Of a stretch of 64,000 bases of DNA, positions 9,963 through 19,994 are shown piece after piece. Made by a program: the position numbers and the translations under genes. Under the pieces are notes generated by a model. That model was not told the DNA's origin. It worked only from the letters and a program-made list of their open reading frames with translations, and ran no database searches. The first letter of the stretch is position 1. The number at the start of each line of letters is the position of its first letter. The stretch spans positions 1 to 64,000 of the forward strand of contig JAFLDO010000028.1 in NCBI GenBank assembly GCA_017302455.1. Direction: 5' to 3'. The DNA is from Accumulibacter sp. (lineage in GTDB: Bacteria > Pseudomonadota > Gammaproteobacteria > Burkholderiales > Rhodocyclaceae).

Positions 9963-10011
9963 CTTTTCTTGGCGCCAGGCGGGTCGTCGAGGAAGCTCAG
10001 GGAGGATGACC

Positions 10012-10728
10012 ATGGCATCGCACAGCGTTGCAGAACAGACCCGGCGGGCACTCGAAGTGCACCTTCTGGATGGTTCGTGGCCGGTCGGCATGCGTTTGCC
10101 GGCCGAGCGGGTCCTGGCGGAATCGCTGGGCGTCTCGCGAAACTCGGTACGCGAGGCGATCTTTTGCCTAAAGGAGCGTGGCCTGCTGTTCAGCAGGCAG
10201 GGCAGTGGCGTTTTCGTCAGCGATCGCCTGCAGGCGGCGATCTCGTCACCGTGGCGGCAACTGGTGGCCGCGCATCCGGACTTGCGTTGGGATACGTTGG
10301 AGTTTCGCCGCGAACTGGAGGGTGCGACCGCCTACTACGCCGCGCTGCGCGCCAACGCCAGCGATCTGGAGAAGATCGAAGGTATCGTCAGGCGCCTGAC
10401 CAAAGCCTACGACACGGGGGACAAGGAGGCGGAGTACCGGGCCGACGCCGACTTCCACGAGGCCATCGCCGAAGCCTCGCACAACAGCATGTTTCTCTAC
10501 CTGCACTCAGGCGTCGTACGCATGCTGCGCGAGCACATCTGCCTCAATCTGATGGCCATGGAAGATCCGACGGGCGACGTCACCGAACACCTTCGCCGGC
10601 AGCACCTTGGCATCTGGGAGCGGATCCGCGCGCAGCAGCCGGACGAGGCCAGACAGGCGATGCTCGGGCACATCGACTTCACGTGGTCGGAACTGGCGCG
10701 GCGGGAAGAGGCAAGGACCCGCCAGTAG
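10012..10728 (+). CDS. FadR-subfamily GntR transcriptional regulator (LldR/PdhR-like)
   Basis: The N-terminal winged helix (LPAERVLAESLGVSRNSVRE, then RQGSGVFVSD) and an all-helical FCD ligand-binding domain are both visible. The FCD metal/ligand residues appear in the region reading ADADFHEAIAEASHN and in the His of QQPDEARQAMLGHID. The length of 238 residues fits FadR-type repressors. The second ATG (10012) was chosen because GGGAGG lies six bases upstream; an ATG at 10006 would sit too close. Its operator and target are inferred from the palindrome at 9946-9962 and the divergent lactate genes. Confidence 0.92.
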   Translation: MASHSVAEQTRRALEVHLLDGSWPVGMRLPAERVLAESLGVSRNSVREAIFCLKERGLLFSRQGSGVFVSDRLQAAISSPWRQLVAAHPDLRWDTLEFRRELEGATAYYAALRANASDLEKIEGIVRRLTKAYDTGDKEAEYRADADFHEAIAEASHNSMFLYLHSGVVRMLREHICLNLMAMEDPTGDVTEHLRRQHLGIWERIRAQQPDEARQAMLGHIDFTWSELARREEARTRQ

Positions 10729-10739
10729 GAACGTCGGGA

Positions 10740-10928
10740 TCAGGGAAGGTTGATGAAGGTGGCCGGATAGGCGGCGGCGTTCTTGACAATGGTCTGGGTC
10801 GGTTCGCAAAGGCCGGCGAACAGCTTCTGCAGGGCGACTCGCCATGCGGAGCGACCAAGCGGGCCGCGGGCGCCACGCTGTTCCTGGCCACCCTGAGACC
10901 GGGCTACGAAGAGTGTGGGATGGTTCAT
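10740..10928 (-). CDS. Possible small hypothetical protein
   Basis: A 62-codon frame begins with MNHPTLFVARSQGG and has an AGGAG-like site about 8 bases upstream (revcomp of 10931-10940). It starts inside the otherwise empty 367-base gap between the GntR gene and the cytochrome gene. No domain or family is recognised. It could be a remnant or a chance frame. The rest of the gap (10929-11095) shows only a 7-bp hairpin (11079-11095) next to the cytochrome stop. Confidence 0.3.
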   Translation of the reverse strand: MNHPTLFVARSQGGQEQRGARGPLGRSAWRVALQKLFAGLCEPTQTIVKNAAAYPATFINLP

Positions 10929-11095
10929 GGTGTCGGCTCCTGGCGCTTGAAATTGCCCTTCGTGAGGGAATGTCGCCACCATACAAGGCAGGGTAGCGCG
11001 CGGCAAACGATCGATTCTCATGCGATGACCAAGAAAAACTCATCCATGCCGCACCTGTGTTAGCGCTTGCCGGTAGTCGCACGCGAACCGCGTGC

Positions 11096-11830
11096 TCACT
11101 CCTTCGTGACCGGCGTCCTGGCCCTGCACATCTTTCCCGGCATCACCAGGCTCGCCTGGTACGCCGAAATCGCGAGCAGTTGATCGTCGTTGTACCCGCT
11201 GATGACCCTGACCATCTCGGGATCGGCGGTGGGGCGCTTGCCGTCGCGGATCGCGGTCATCTGGCGCAGGAGGTAGTTGTAGTGCTGTCCTGCGATCGCC
11301 GGATAGAGCTTATGGCGGGAGCCTTCACCGCGCGGCCCGTGGCATACCCTGCACGCCCTTTCGTAAAGCTCTCTGCCGGTTGCTACTTGCTGAACGGCGT
11401 CGTGAGCTTCGTACTGTTCATGCTCGCGGGGGATGCACAGCCCTTCGAGATAGGCGGCGAGATCCGCCAGATCCTGCGGATCGTTCAGCACCGCGGCGAA
11501 CGGGTACATGGTCGGGTTGTGCCGGACACCGACGCGAATGTCGGCCATCTGCTTGATCAGAACGCTGCTGTGCTGGCCCGCGAGTTGCGGGATGCTGCCG
11601 TCGGGACGTCCGCCAGTCGACGGCAGGTGGCAACTACGGCAGAGCGCGAAGAGTCGCTCACCGCGCTTCCTGTCACCCTTGCGCTCCAGCGCTTCATTCT
11701 TCTCGCCGGCCAGCGCCTGCCACGGGTAGTCCTTGATCCCGATGCCCGTGGGCGTGGGTACCGACGACTCGGCATGGGCAAGCAGCGCAGCCTGCATCGC
11801 CAGAGAAAGCGCCAGAACCAGTATCTTCAT
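11096..11830 (-). CDS. Periplasmic diheme cytochrome c (c4/c553-like)
   Basis: A 20-residue signal peptide (MKILVLALSLAMQAALLAHA) precedes two class I cytochrome c domains, each with a haem-attachment motif: CRSCH in the first and CRVCH in the second. Candidate axial Met residues occur in NPTMYPFAAVL and EMVRVISGYND. Domain duplication and the IPQLAGQ and YPAIAGQHYNY repeats are typical of c4-type electron carriers. At 244 residues it is slightly longer than c4. It is probably exported for electron transfer between a quinol oxidoreductase and a terminal oxidase. No oxidase genes are adjacent, so the partner is unknown. Confidence 0.9.
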   Translation of the reverse strand: MKILVLALSLAMQAALLAHAESSVPTPTGIGIKDYPWQALAGEKNEALERKGDRKRGERLFALCRSCHLPSTGGRPDGSIPQLAGQHSSVLIKQMADIRVGVRHNPTMYPFAAVLNDPQDLADLAAYLEGLCIPREHEQYEAHDAVQQVATGRELYERACRVCHGPRGEGSRHKLYPAIAGQHYNYLLRQMTAIRDGKRPTADPEMVRVISGYNDDQLLAISAYQASLVMPGKMCRARTPVTKE

Positions 11831-12048
11831 TGCCAAACTCCCCGCTGTTCGAGAACTGCCCATTACCACTCCGGCAGGCCGCCGGTCTGTCGATAGCTCT
11901 CAGGACCCGCGCCAACGGCTCGGCTCGCCTGTTGTCGGCTCACCGACAGCAGCATCGATCATGTTGCCATATCGAGAACACTCCTGCACCAGAGGATCGT
12001 CTCGACGCTCCCGAAAGCCGACCCTTTTTCGCTTACCCGAGCAGCCCG

Positions 12049-13404
12049 CTAAGGCGACGCGGCAACGCTCCTGACGGTTTCATAGGTTGGCCCGTAAGCG
12101 CCAAACCAGACCGGACACTTTGCCAGCGCGACAGTACGCTCCAGCAGAGCCGGTGACGACGTAATCAGCTCGGCGCCGTATCTCGGGGCGGCCAACGACA
12201 GCAAGCGGGTCAGCGCCGCCTGATGTGCCAGATTCCCCGGCGCACCGGGTAACAACTGGGTGACCAAGTCTGGCCGCGCGGCATCTCGGTGCATAAGGTT
12301 TGCCTCATCGCCAGTCGGTGCGGCCTGATAGGCGTCGCACCACTGCAGGGCGCTGACCCGGTCGAACACATCGAGATGACTTACCAGCAATCCATCGAGC
12401 GGCCCAAGAACGGACAACGCATAGCGCAGAAGCAAGGCATCCGGATGACCTCGTCGGAATTGCCCCTGCCAACCGTCGCTGGTGTTGTGCGGTTCCAACA
12501 ACAAGCCCAATGCGCTATCGCACGTAGGGAACGGCCCCTCGCCGTGGCGAGTCAGGAAGGAACGAAGCACGCCCAGATGCTCGACCCGTGCCGTGAAGCC
12601 ATATTCCGCAGCAACCGCTTCGACCGCTTCGGGATGGATGCTGCTCCACGTCGTATGTGGGTGAAAGCCACGCCATTCGTCCAGCAATACGCCTTGCGCG
12701 CCCTCGAAGAGCACGCAGCCCGGCCGATTCAGGTGTTCCGCAATGCGCGCGGGCGAGGCGGGCGGCACCTGGCGGAGCAGTGCCACAACGCCACTCAGCC
12801 AGCGCTCGGCAGCCCCTTCATCGCTGAGTACCTGGTATTCAAGCCTGGCCAGGCCCTGCCTCGCCGGCTTCTCGGCCATCGCGGAGAATTCTGCCAGCAG
12901 ATCGCGCCGGATGAGGTCCAGCCTCTTCATTGCCAGGGCCGGACGTGCCAGATCGCCATAGCGCAAGACATGATCCGGGAAGCACAGGGCGTGCCGCACC
13001 GTCTCGCCAACCCCGACACCGCAAGTACCATGCGCCTGGGTTCCTCGCTGCAATTCGCGCAGGCGGCCGGCAGCCTGATGAAAAGGGGTATTGATGCGGC
13101 ACCGATGGTCGATCTTCAGGCGCTCGAGCGCATCCTCGACTCCGAGCGTCCGCAGACGGGCGTACTCGACCAACAACGCCGCGGGATGCACGACCACCGG
13201 GTAGGCAAGCACCGTCGCCACGCCCGGCACCAGTGTTCCGGCGGCAAACTGCGCAAACGTATGGTGCCGGCCGTCCGGCAGCACCACGTTATGCCCCGCC
13301 TGTGCTCCGCCGTTGAAGCGTACCACCGTGTGCGCCGACCAGCGGCGGCACAGCGCATCCGTAAACAGGCCCTTGCCGCAATCGCCGAAGCCAAGACCCA
13401 GCAA
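12049..13404 (-). CDS. Divergent adenylosuccinate synthetase paralogue (PurA-like)
   Basis: The fold of PurA, which joins IMP and aspartate using GTP, is recognisable throughout. GFGDCGKGLFTD replaces the usual GDEGKG loop but keeps the catalytic Asp; RFNGGAQAGHNVV keeps the second catalytic His; FEGAQGVLLD, the Arg/GPFPT region and a base-recognition VSHLDVFD motif follow. The IMP loop (GTTGRGIGP in housekeeping PurA) is altered to GTCGVGVGE. This suggests an active ligase with a changed nucleotide substrate, not the housekeeping enzyme. The start is unclear: the frame runs back without any ATG or GTG to the TGA of the upstream VWA gene, and TTG at 13404 is the first conventional start. It is last in a cluster with kinase-like and VWA genes. 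Confidence 0.8.
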   Translation of the reverse strand: MLGLGFGDCGKGLFTDALCRRWSAHTVVRFNGGAQAGHNVVLPDGRHHTFAQFAAGTLVPGVATVLAYPVVVHPAALLVEYARLRTLGVEDALERLKIDHRCRINTPFHQAAGRLRELQRGTQAHGTCGVGVGETVRHALCFPDHVLRYGDLARPALAMKRLDLIRRDLLAEFSAMAEKPARQGLARLEYQVLSDEGAAERWLSGVVALLRQVPPASPARIAEHLNRPGCVLFEGAQGVLLDEWRGFHPHTTWSSIHPEAVEAVAAEYGFTARVEHLGVLRSFLTRHGEGPFPTCDSALGLLLEPHNTSDGWQGQFRRGHPDALLLRYALSVLGPLDGLLVSHLDVFDRVSALQWCDAYQAAPTGDEANLMHRDAARPDLVTQLLPGAPGNLAHQAALTRLLSLAAPRYGAELITSSPALLERTVALAKCPVWFGAYGPTYETVRSVAASP

Positions 13405-13440
13405 TGAGACGAAACGCGGCGCGCTGATCGCTGGCCCCGC

Positions 13441-14418
13441 TCAGGAAAACAGCCGTCGCCACCAATTCGGCCTGGCCTGCCTGACTGACGAGGGCTGCGC
13501 GTGGACCCGCCTGATCGCCGTCGGATCAAGCAGGTCGGCGTAGGGTTGCAGCGCGCGGACTGTCGCTGCCACGCGCTGGCGCGATCTGCCATTCGCCTGG
13601 AGTACCTGGGCCACCGCGTCGATATTGGCCAACGCGCCTTCGGTGAGCCCGACGATCGCTGCCGCAACGGCGCAGGTGTCTTCGTGCGACTCCATGCAAA
13701 TCACATGATCACCCAGCAGTTCGCGCCACCGCTGCTCGCACTGCCTGCGTCGCTGCAGATCCGGGATCAGGAAGAACAGGTGGTAGGTCTCCGCCGCAGC
13801 AGCGATCACGTCTTCGATCGGAAGGTCCTCGTCAAGCTGATCGCCGAGCAGGCCTTCGACCTGGCGGCGGGAAACGATGGGATAAGGCAGTTCATCGCCG
13901 GTCATGAAGAGATATCCCCGCTTCTTGCGCTTGACCCAGCAATCGATATCCGTGTGCTGAGCGAGCACATAGAACGCCAGCTCGTAACTCTCGGAGCCCG
14001 TGCCACCTCCCCCACCCTCGAGATAGCTCCAGGTCAGCCATTGATCGATCAGCTCGGCAGTGGTTTCGAACTGGCCTACCTGCAATGGCGCACCGTCCGA
14101 ATACGCATCACCAATGGCCATGAAAAGCACTTGCGGATCGGCAATTCGGCAATCGGCCAGCAGTTTCATGAACGTCGGCAACTCCTGACGCGCCAGCAGC
14201 TCTGGAATATTGCCCATGGATCCGGTCACGTCCAGGGCAAAGGTGATGGCCAGCGAAACCGGGTGTTCGTCGCTGTCGCGTGATTCGCGCACAGCAAGCC
14301 CGCGCGGGTCCATCAAGGCATGGCAGCCGCGTTGCCGGAAAACCTCCGTACGCGGCAACGAAGCACGATCGGCAGTCAACGCCTCGTGAGCGGTTTGCGA
14401 GTAATTTCCGTAGCCCAT
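13441..14418 (-). CDS. VWA-domain protein
   Basis: A von Willebrand A domain occupies about residues 50-260 of 325. The metal-ion adhesion site reads DVTGSMG (residues 63-69). A glycine-rich loop (EGGGGGTGSESYE) and a downstream FMTGDE supply the other MIDAS positions. There is no signal peptide, so it is cytoplasmic. It starts 9 bases after the kinase-like gene ends, and its TGA is followed in the same frame by the PurA-like coding region, so the three genes look like one operon. VWA plus kinase-like pairings recall TerY-type stress systems. Its partner here is probably the PurA-like enzyme. Confidence 0.85.
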   Translation of the reverse strand: MGYGNYSQTAHEALTADRASLPRTEVFRQRGCHALMDPRGLAVRESRDSDEHPVSLAITFALDVTGSMGNIPELLARQELPTFMKLLADCRIADPQVLFMAIGDAYSDGAPLQVGQFETTAELIDQWLTWSYLEGGGGGTGSESYELAFYVLAQHTDIDCWVKRKKRGYLFMTGDELPYPIVSRRQVEGLLGDQLDEDLPIEDVIAAAAETYHLFFLIPDLQRRRQCEQRWRELLGDHVICMESHEDTCAVAAAIVGLTEGALANIDAVAQVLQANGRSRQRVAATVRALQPYADLLDPTAIRRVHAQPSSVRQARPNWWRRLFS

Positions 14419-14427
14419 GATGATCTC

Positions 14428-15405
14428 CTAGACGCAATAAGCGGCGGTAGGGTTGAAGGGAATGAACCGGGCTGGCCCGAAAGCCTCGCGCGCTGCGACG
14501 ACCAACGCCTCGTCGAGCCCACGCGCGCCCGCGCGAGCGCACCAGGCGGCCTCCTCGCTGCTCCGGCGCAGCAGTTCTGCCAGGGGGGCGGGAATCCGCT
14601 CCGACAAGGTCGGCAGATCGTCGCCGCCGCAGAGCAGTGCGCGAACTGCCCACGCCGATTGCATGAGGTCGCGGGCAACGGCCGATGAATTCGCGATCGG
14701 CTGCGCTCTCGACCATCCGATGATGAGGACGCCGTGATCACGCGGATGCGCCAGCAGATGCTCGGGAGCGAGATCACCGTGCGTCCAGGCACTTGCATGC
14801 ACAAAGGCCAGCACTTCCAGAATACGACGCCAGATCCAGACGGCATGCCGTGGGTCGATGCCGGTCGGCGCGTAGTGCATGACGTCGGCGAGGCTGCCCC
14901 AGTACCCGGAGGGATGGCACAGCAGCAGGACTTCGCGCTCCGGCCCGTTGCCATCGTCCGTCACGCCTGCGGCCATGGGTCGAGGCAGGTGCTGGGTGTA
15001 ATAGGCGGCGCCCTGAACGCTGCTCTGCTGCAAGCTGGCCAGGACATCCGCCTCTGCCGCCAGCACTCCCGGCTTGGTTTCCGGGTAGCCCAGCTTCAAG
15101 GTCAGTCGCTGCGGCAGCGGACCCATGCGTTCTGCGAGATACACCTCGGCGTGTTCTCCCCTGCCCAGGGGGGCCAGGATCCGAAAACGCTGTGCGCGCC
15201 AGTTTACCACTCGTGACGCAGGCGCGCAGGCGGAGCACGCCTGCGCATAGACCCGTGCACGCGCTTCGCGAAACCGGGCTGCTTCAACCACCGACTTGCT
15301 GCGGGTTACCGTTGCTCCGCAGTGGGCACAACTCACCGTCCGCCAACTGGCCTGCCGGGGAAGCGGTGCGCCGCACTGAGGACACGAGAGTGCCGTGAAG
15401 AGCAT
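14428..15405 (-). CDS. Zinc-ribbon protein with a degenerate protein-kinase domain
   Basis: Residues 8-40 hold a zinc ribbon (CPQCGAPL and CAHCGATV), with a further CSAC nearby. A kinase-like domain begins around residue 70: a glycine-rich loop (PLGRGEHAEVYLA), the ATP-site Lys in LTLKLGY and a catalytic-loop equivalent THGDLAPEHLL, in which the metal-binding Asn is His. The DFG position reads IIGW, so the Mg-binding Asp is missing. It may be a pseudokinase or an atypical kinase. It is first in the operon with VWA and PurA-like genes. ATG 15405 with AAGGGG upstream is preferred over GTG 15411. Confidence 0.75.
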   Translation of the reverse strand: MLFTALSCPQCGAPLPRQASWRTVSCAHCGATVTRSKSVVEAARFREARARVYAQACSACAPASRVVNWRAQRFRILAPLGRGEHAEVYLAERMGPLPQRLTLKLGYPETKPGVLAAEADVLASLQQSSVQGAAYYTQHLPRPMAAGVTDDGNGPEREVLLLCHPSGYWGSLADVMHYAPTGIDPRHAVWIWRRILEVLAFVHASAWTHGDLAPEHLLAHPRDHGVLIIGWSRAQPIANSSAVARDLMQSAWAVRALLCGGDDLPTLSERIPAPLAELLRRSSEEAAWCARAGARGLDEALVVAAREAFGPARFIPFNPTAAYCV

Positions 15406-15773
15406 GACCACGCCCCTTCAGGAATCTACGGCACGAAAATGGTCGCGCATATTGAAGTGGTCTTCGAAGAACGGGTTTTCCATCACGGCCCGATCGGCAC
15501 AAGGATGGGAAATCCAACGGCACCATGAAGAGTATAGGAGCCTCCATCAAGGAGCGTCAATCTCGACTGTGCACCTTGCTCTGCCGATCTCGACCGCTAT
15601 CGGGGGCGCCATCAGTCGGTAGCCCGGACACCCTGTCAGCGAGGGCAAACCAGCAAGCGCAAAATCATCTGCGCGCAAGGGTGACTCCGGCAAACTGTGG
15701 CGCCAGCCCCCAACTTTGATGGGTAAGGTCTGACGAGCACGGCAGATAACAACAACTCCAAACGTCGATCGGC
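15406..15773. other. Intergenic stretch upstream of the kinase/VWA/PurA-like operon
   Basis: No convincing gene is seen. The left part must hold the minus-strand promoter of the operon starting at 15405, and the right part the leader of the helicase remnant starting at 15774. No clear -35/-10 pair or repeat stands out. Confidence 0.4.
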
Positions 15774-16196
15774 ATGAAACTCGAACAACTTCAAACCAAC
15801 ACGGCGATCCGCGGTATCGTCCCTGACGCCCTGGTGAGCTTGGTCAGCGTCCACTGGTTTGGCTCGGAAGCACTAGAGCTGACCGACAAGACCGCCTCCG
15901 GCAAGGTAGCCAACGAGCTGCCCTACCGCCACGACGACCCCCGCCCGGAACTGGTCGAACAGGGTAGACCCTGGAGCCTCGAAGGCGCCCTCTTCCGCGT
16001 GGTTTCCGAGGCCCAGCGCATTCGCCTCGCACATCTGTTCGACCCGATGCAAGCGGTGCATACCTCGATCGTCCAGCCGCTGCCGTATCAGATCACCGCC
16101 TCTACGAAACCATGCTACGTCGCCAACCACTGCGCTTCCTCCTGGCGGACGATCCCGGCGTCGGCAAGACGCTCATGGCCAGCCTGCTGATCAACC
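15774..16196 (+). pseudogene. Truncated, frameshifted SNF2/DEAD-type helicase gene remnant
   Basis: The start encodes a conserved N-terminus of large helicase-related proteins often found in mobile defence loci (GIVPDALVSLVSVHWFGSEALEL, with [10 protein letters not shown] further on). Around position 16101 the frame breaks: in the next frame the sequence continues as [19 protein letters not shown] followed by [12 protein letters not shown], which contains the Walker A motif. At about 16195 the similarity ends abruptly at the transposase debris. About 140 of an expected 1000 or more codons remain, so this is a dead gene. It marks the left edge of the accessory island. Confidence 0.75.
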
Positions 16197-17210
16197 TAGA
16201 ACCGCAGTCAGTCGACCCCATTCGCATATTTTTTTGAGCAACGGCTGGCTTGGCAGCGCACCGATGCCGGCGAGAAACCGCTTGAGGTGATCACAGACCC
16301 GATGCCAGACAGAGGGCTGGGTCAACTGCTTCGCAGTTTCGGCCACCCAGCCTTGAAGCAAGGCAGAGACTCGCGTCAGTGCCGCCCACGCTGGCGCGAA
16401 GTGAGCATGCAATCCGGTTAGGGTAACGGTGGTGTGCCCGGCATGTTCAGTTTTTCTCCCAACGCAGGTCATCAGCCAGGGACGGCTGGTGATGGCCTCG
16501 CGCCGCGCTTCCGGATGTGCCAGTCGGACGAACAGACTCCACCAGTTGTGGATCAGTGCCACTGCACGAGCAGCCAACTGACATCGATGCGGGTCGTGCG
16601 TGGTATAGCCGCCCCAGCCCCACTGGTTCTTGAGTTCATCGAAGGCGCTCTCGGCATCGGCCCGATCCGGGTAGAGCTGACCGAGGCTGAGAATCGCGTA
16701 GCTGGTGTTGGTGACGACACCGGCGTACTCGTAGCCGCTGATCTCCTTTGCCCTTCTTCGCTTGGCGTCGATGAGGACAGCATCAGCTGTCCGCTATCGT
16801 CCTGTGCCACCTTCTCGCTGGTGAGCGGACGACGAAGGACGACCACACATCGTTTTCCGTTCCAACCCTGGAGCGCCCATTGCCCCGCCTTCCCCTCCCA
16901 GCCTTGGCCCGCATCCGTGCAATCGCTTTCGTCACAGAGGCAGCTGATGTGCCGCTTGACGGTCTTGGATAGCTTGGGCTTGAACAGGTAAGGCTGCTCA
17001 CAGCTCTTCCAGCGCACTCATCAGGCCGTCCGTTCCGTAGCCGTTGTCGCCGCGTACCAGCTTCGGCTTCTTCGCCCAGGGCAGCGCATCCAGAATTTTC
17101 AGCAGCCCCGGCTGGCCGTGCTTCGACGAATGCGCGTTGCCCGCATGCACTTCGACACCCAACACCAGAGGCAGGCCGGCCATCAGGTACGTATGAAATT
17201 CCCCCACAGG
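16191..17210 (-). mobile_element. Degenerate IS1380-type transposase
   Basis: Reading right to left, three frames together rebuild an IS1380-like DDE transposase: YLMAGLPLVLGVEVHAG and LVRGDNGYGTDGLM (16998-17207), QPYLFKPKLSKTVKRH to VVVLRRPL (about 16800-17010), then ALIHNWWSLFVRLAHPEARR to LLKKICEWG (16191-16577 and upstream). At least two frameshifts separate them. The N-terminal part with the first catalytic Asp is missing beyond about 17205. No intact terminal inverted repeats or target duplication were found. The element is immobile and has cut the neighbouring helicase remnant. Confidence 0.8.
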
Positions 17211-17387
17211 ATTTTTCTATGAAGAGCACGCTCGCCGCTATCCGCAGGATTGCGCAGCGAGACCGTATCGGGTAGCTGGAAGTTCTCTCCCTCCACCCCA
17301 ACACCACCCACCGTGCAACTGCGCAACGAACCGTTCAACGAGAGATCGCGTGCCATCCGACACCGGCAGACCAAGTAAAATGTCGGC

Positions 17388-17674
17388 ATGACCCGTTCCG
17401 AACTCATCACTCGTCTCGCCGCACACTCACATTTCGCGCAACTCACCGCCAAAGACGATGAACTCACGGTCAAGGCCATTCTGGAAGGGATGAGCGAAGC
17501 GCTGGTCAGCGGAGGTCGTATCGAAATTCATGGTTTCGGGAGCTTCGCGCTGAACGACAGCGCACCGCGAAACGGGCGCAATCCAATGACAGGTGAGACA
17601 GTGCCGGTTCCCGCCAAGAGGGTGCCTCACTTCACGCCGGGTAAGGAACTACGAGAGAGGGTGGAGCCCAGCAG

Positions 17675-17678
<4 letters not shown>
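17388..17678 (+). CDS. IHF/HU-family DNA-binding protein (IhfB-like paralogue)
   Basis: The 96-residue protein has the bacterial histone fold: [20 protein letters not shown], the DNA-intercalating arm with Pro (RNPMTGETV) and [13 protein letters not shown]. It is closer to IHF beta than to HU but has an insertion after residue 15. It would bend DNA as a homodimer or with an IHF partner. The ATG is only 7 bases from a TAAAAT box (17376-17381) and lacks a Shine-Dalgarno, so the mRNA may be leaderless. Its stop overlaps the next start by four bases (ATGA), indicating translational coupling to the SEC-C gene. Confidence 0.88.
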
Positions 17679-19080
<1,402 letters not shown>

Positions 19081-19084
<4 letters not shown>

Positions 19085-19350
19085 ACGAAGAACAAGTTGA
19101 TGCGGTCGCAAAGGTTCTGGCGAAGTGGAATCCACTCGGGGCTGCCGCAAAAGAGGCGCCGGACCTTGACGGATACAGGATCGAGGCAGGAGACATCATC
19201 TTCGGGCTCAAGATACGAGGCCGTTCCTTGAAAGCGGAGCAGTTCGTTGCAGACGTTCTCAACCAGGCGTTTGATCTGAGCCTTGACGCGAAAAGCTGTG
19301 CTCCACACGCCAAGGAAATCGTCGCAATCCTTCAGAAGACGGGCGCCTAA
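19081..19350 (+). CDS. Small protein, DUF1871-like
   Basis: This 89-residue soluble, acidic protein has a pattern ([30 protein letters not shown]) reminiscent of the small DUF1871 family of unknown function. The resemblance is weak and by eye. Its ATG overlaps the SEC-C stop (ATGA at 19081-19084), so it is the third member of the coupled operon and probably a partner of the SEC-C protein. Confidence 0.65.
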
Positions 19351-19382
19351 TTCGACCGTCTCGATCCATGAGGAAATGGCAA

Positions 19383-19682
19383 ATGAAAAAGTTCTTTCTT
19401 GCAGCAGTAATCGCTGCTTGCCCCATGTGGGCGAACGCAGTGGATGTCAACGTCAATCTCGGCGAAGTGCGAGTTCAGGCGCCCGGCGTCACCATCACCT
19501 TCGGCAGCCGCAACGACCGTGGCTATTACTGGGACGGTTATGCGTGGCGCGATCCGGGCTACTGGAAGCAGCATAACGGTCCTCGTGGGGAGAAGTACTA
19601 CACCGGCCGTGGCAACCACGGCGTCTCACATCAGGGTGGCGGGCACTGTCCACCGGGCCAGGCCAAGAAAGGCAACTGCTGA
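19383..19682 (+). CDS. Secreted DUF2502-like small protein
   Basis: A signal peptide (MKKFFLAAVIAACPMWANA) precedes an 80-residue mature part with the DUF2502 pattern also seen in E. coli YpeC: repeated aromatic and glycine residues (RGYYWDGYAWRDPGYWKQH), ending in a His/Gly/Cys tail. The function is unknown; a periplasmic location is expected. ATG 19383 was chosen because the signal peptide begins there, with GAGGA upstream. It lies 32 bases after the previous gene but its different character argues against a shared function. Confidence 0.75.
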   Translation: MKKFFLAAVIAACPMWANAVDVNVNLGEVRVQAPGVTITFGSRNDRGYYWDGYAWRDPGYWKQHNGPRGEKYYTGRGNHGVSHQGGGHCPPGQAKKGNC

Positions 19683-19994
19683 TTCGCATCCGCGCAGAGA
19701 AGCCATTCTAGGGGGCAAGCAACCGGCGTCACTGGCGGTCAAGGATTTGATGGCGCCGTTCCCGGTGGAGTGGGCGGGGCAGCGGGTACGGTTTGGAATG
19801 GGTGGTGTTGGGTGATCCCGCCAAGATTCGAAGCCGCCTGAAAAGGAGCTTTGGGCTTCCGAGACGTGGGCTAGAATCGTGATCAACATCACCCTCAGCG
19901 CCTCAGTCCGGCCACTTCTGGGCATGAGCAGTGGTACGTGCACCGTTCGCCTTACAGCGTATTATTCGGATCGTTCGTCAACAAAGTCCCGACA
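19683..19994. other. Gene-free stretch between DUF2502 and SIR2 genes
   Basis: No coding frame with family features is seen on either strand. A 14-base string TGGGTGGTGTTGGG near 19800 recurs in reverse orientation near 17295, possibly debris of the same insertion event, but it could be chance. Confidence 0.35.
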
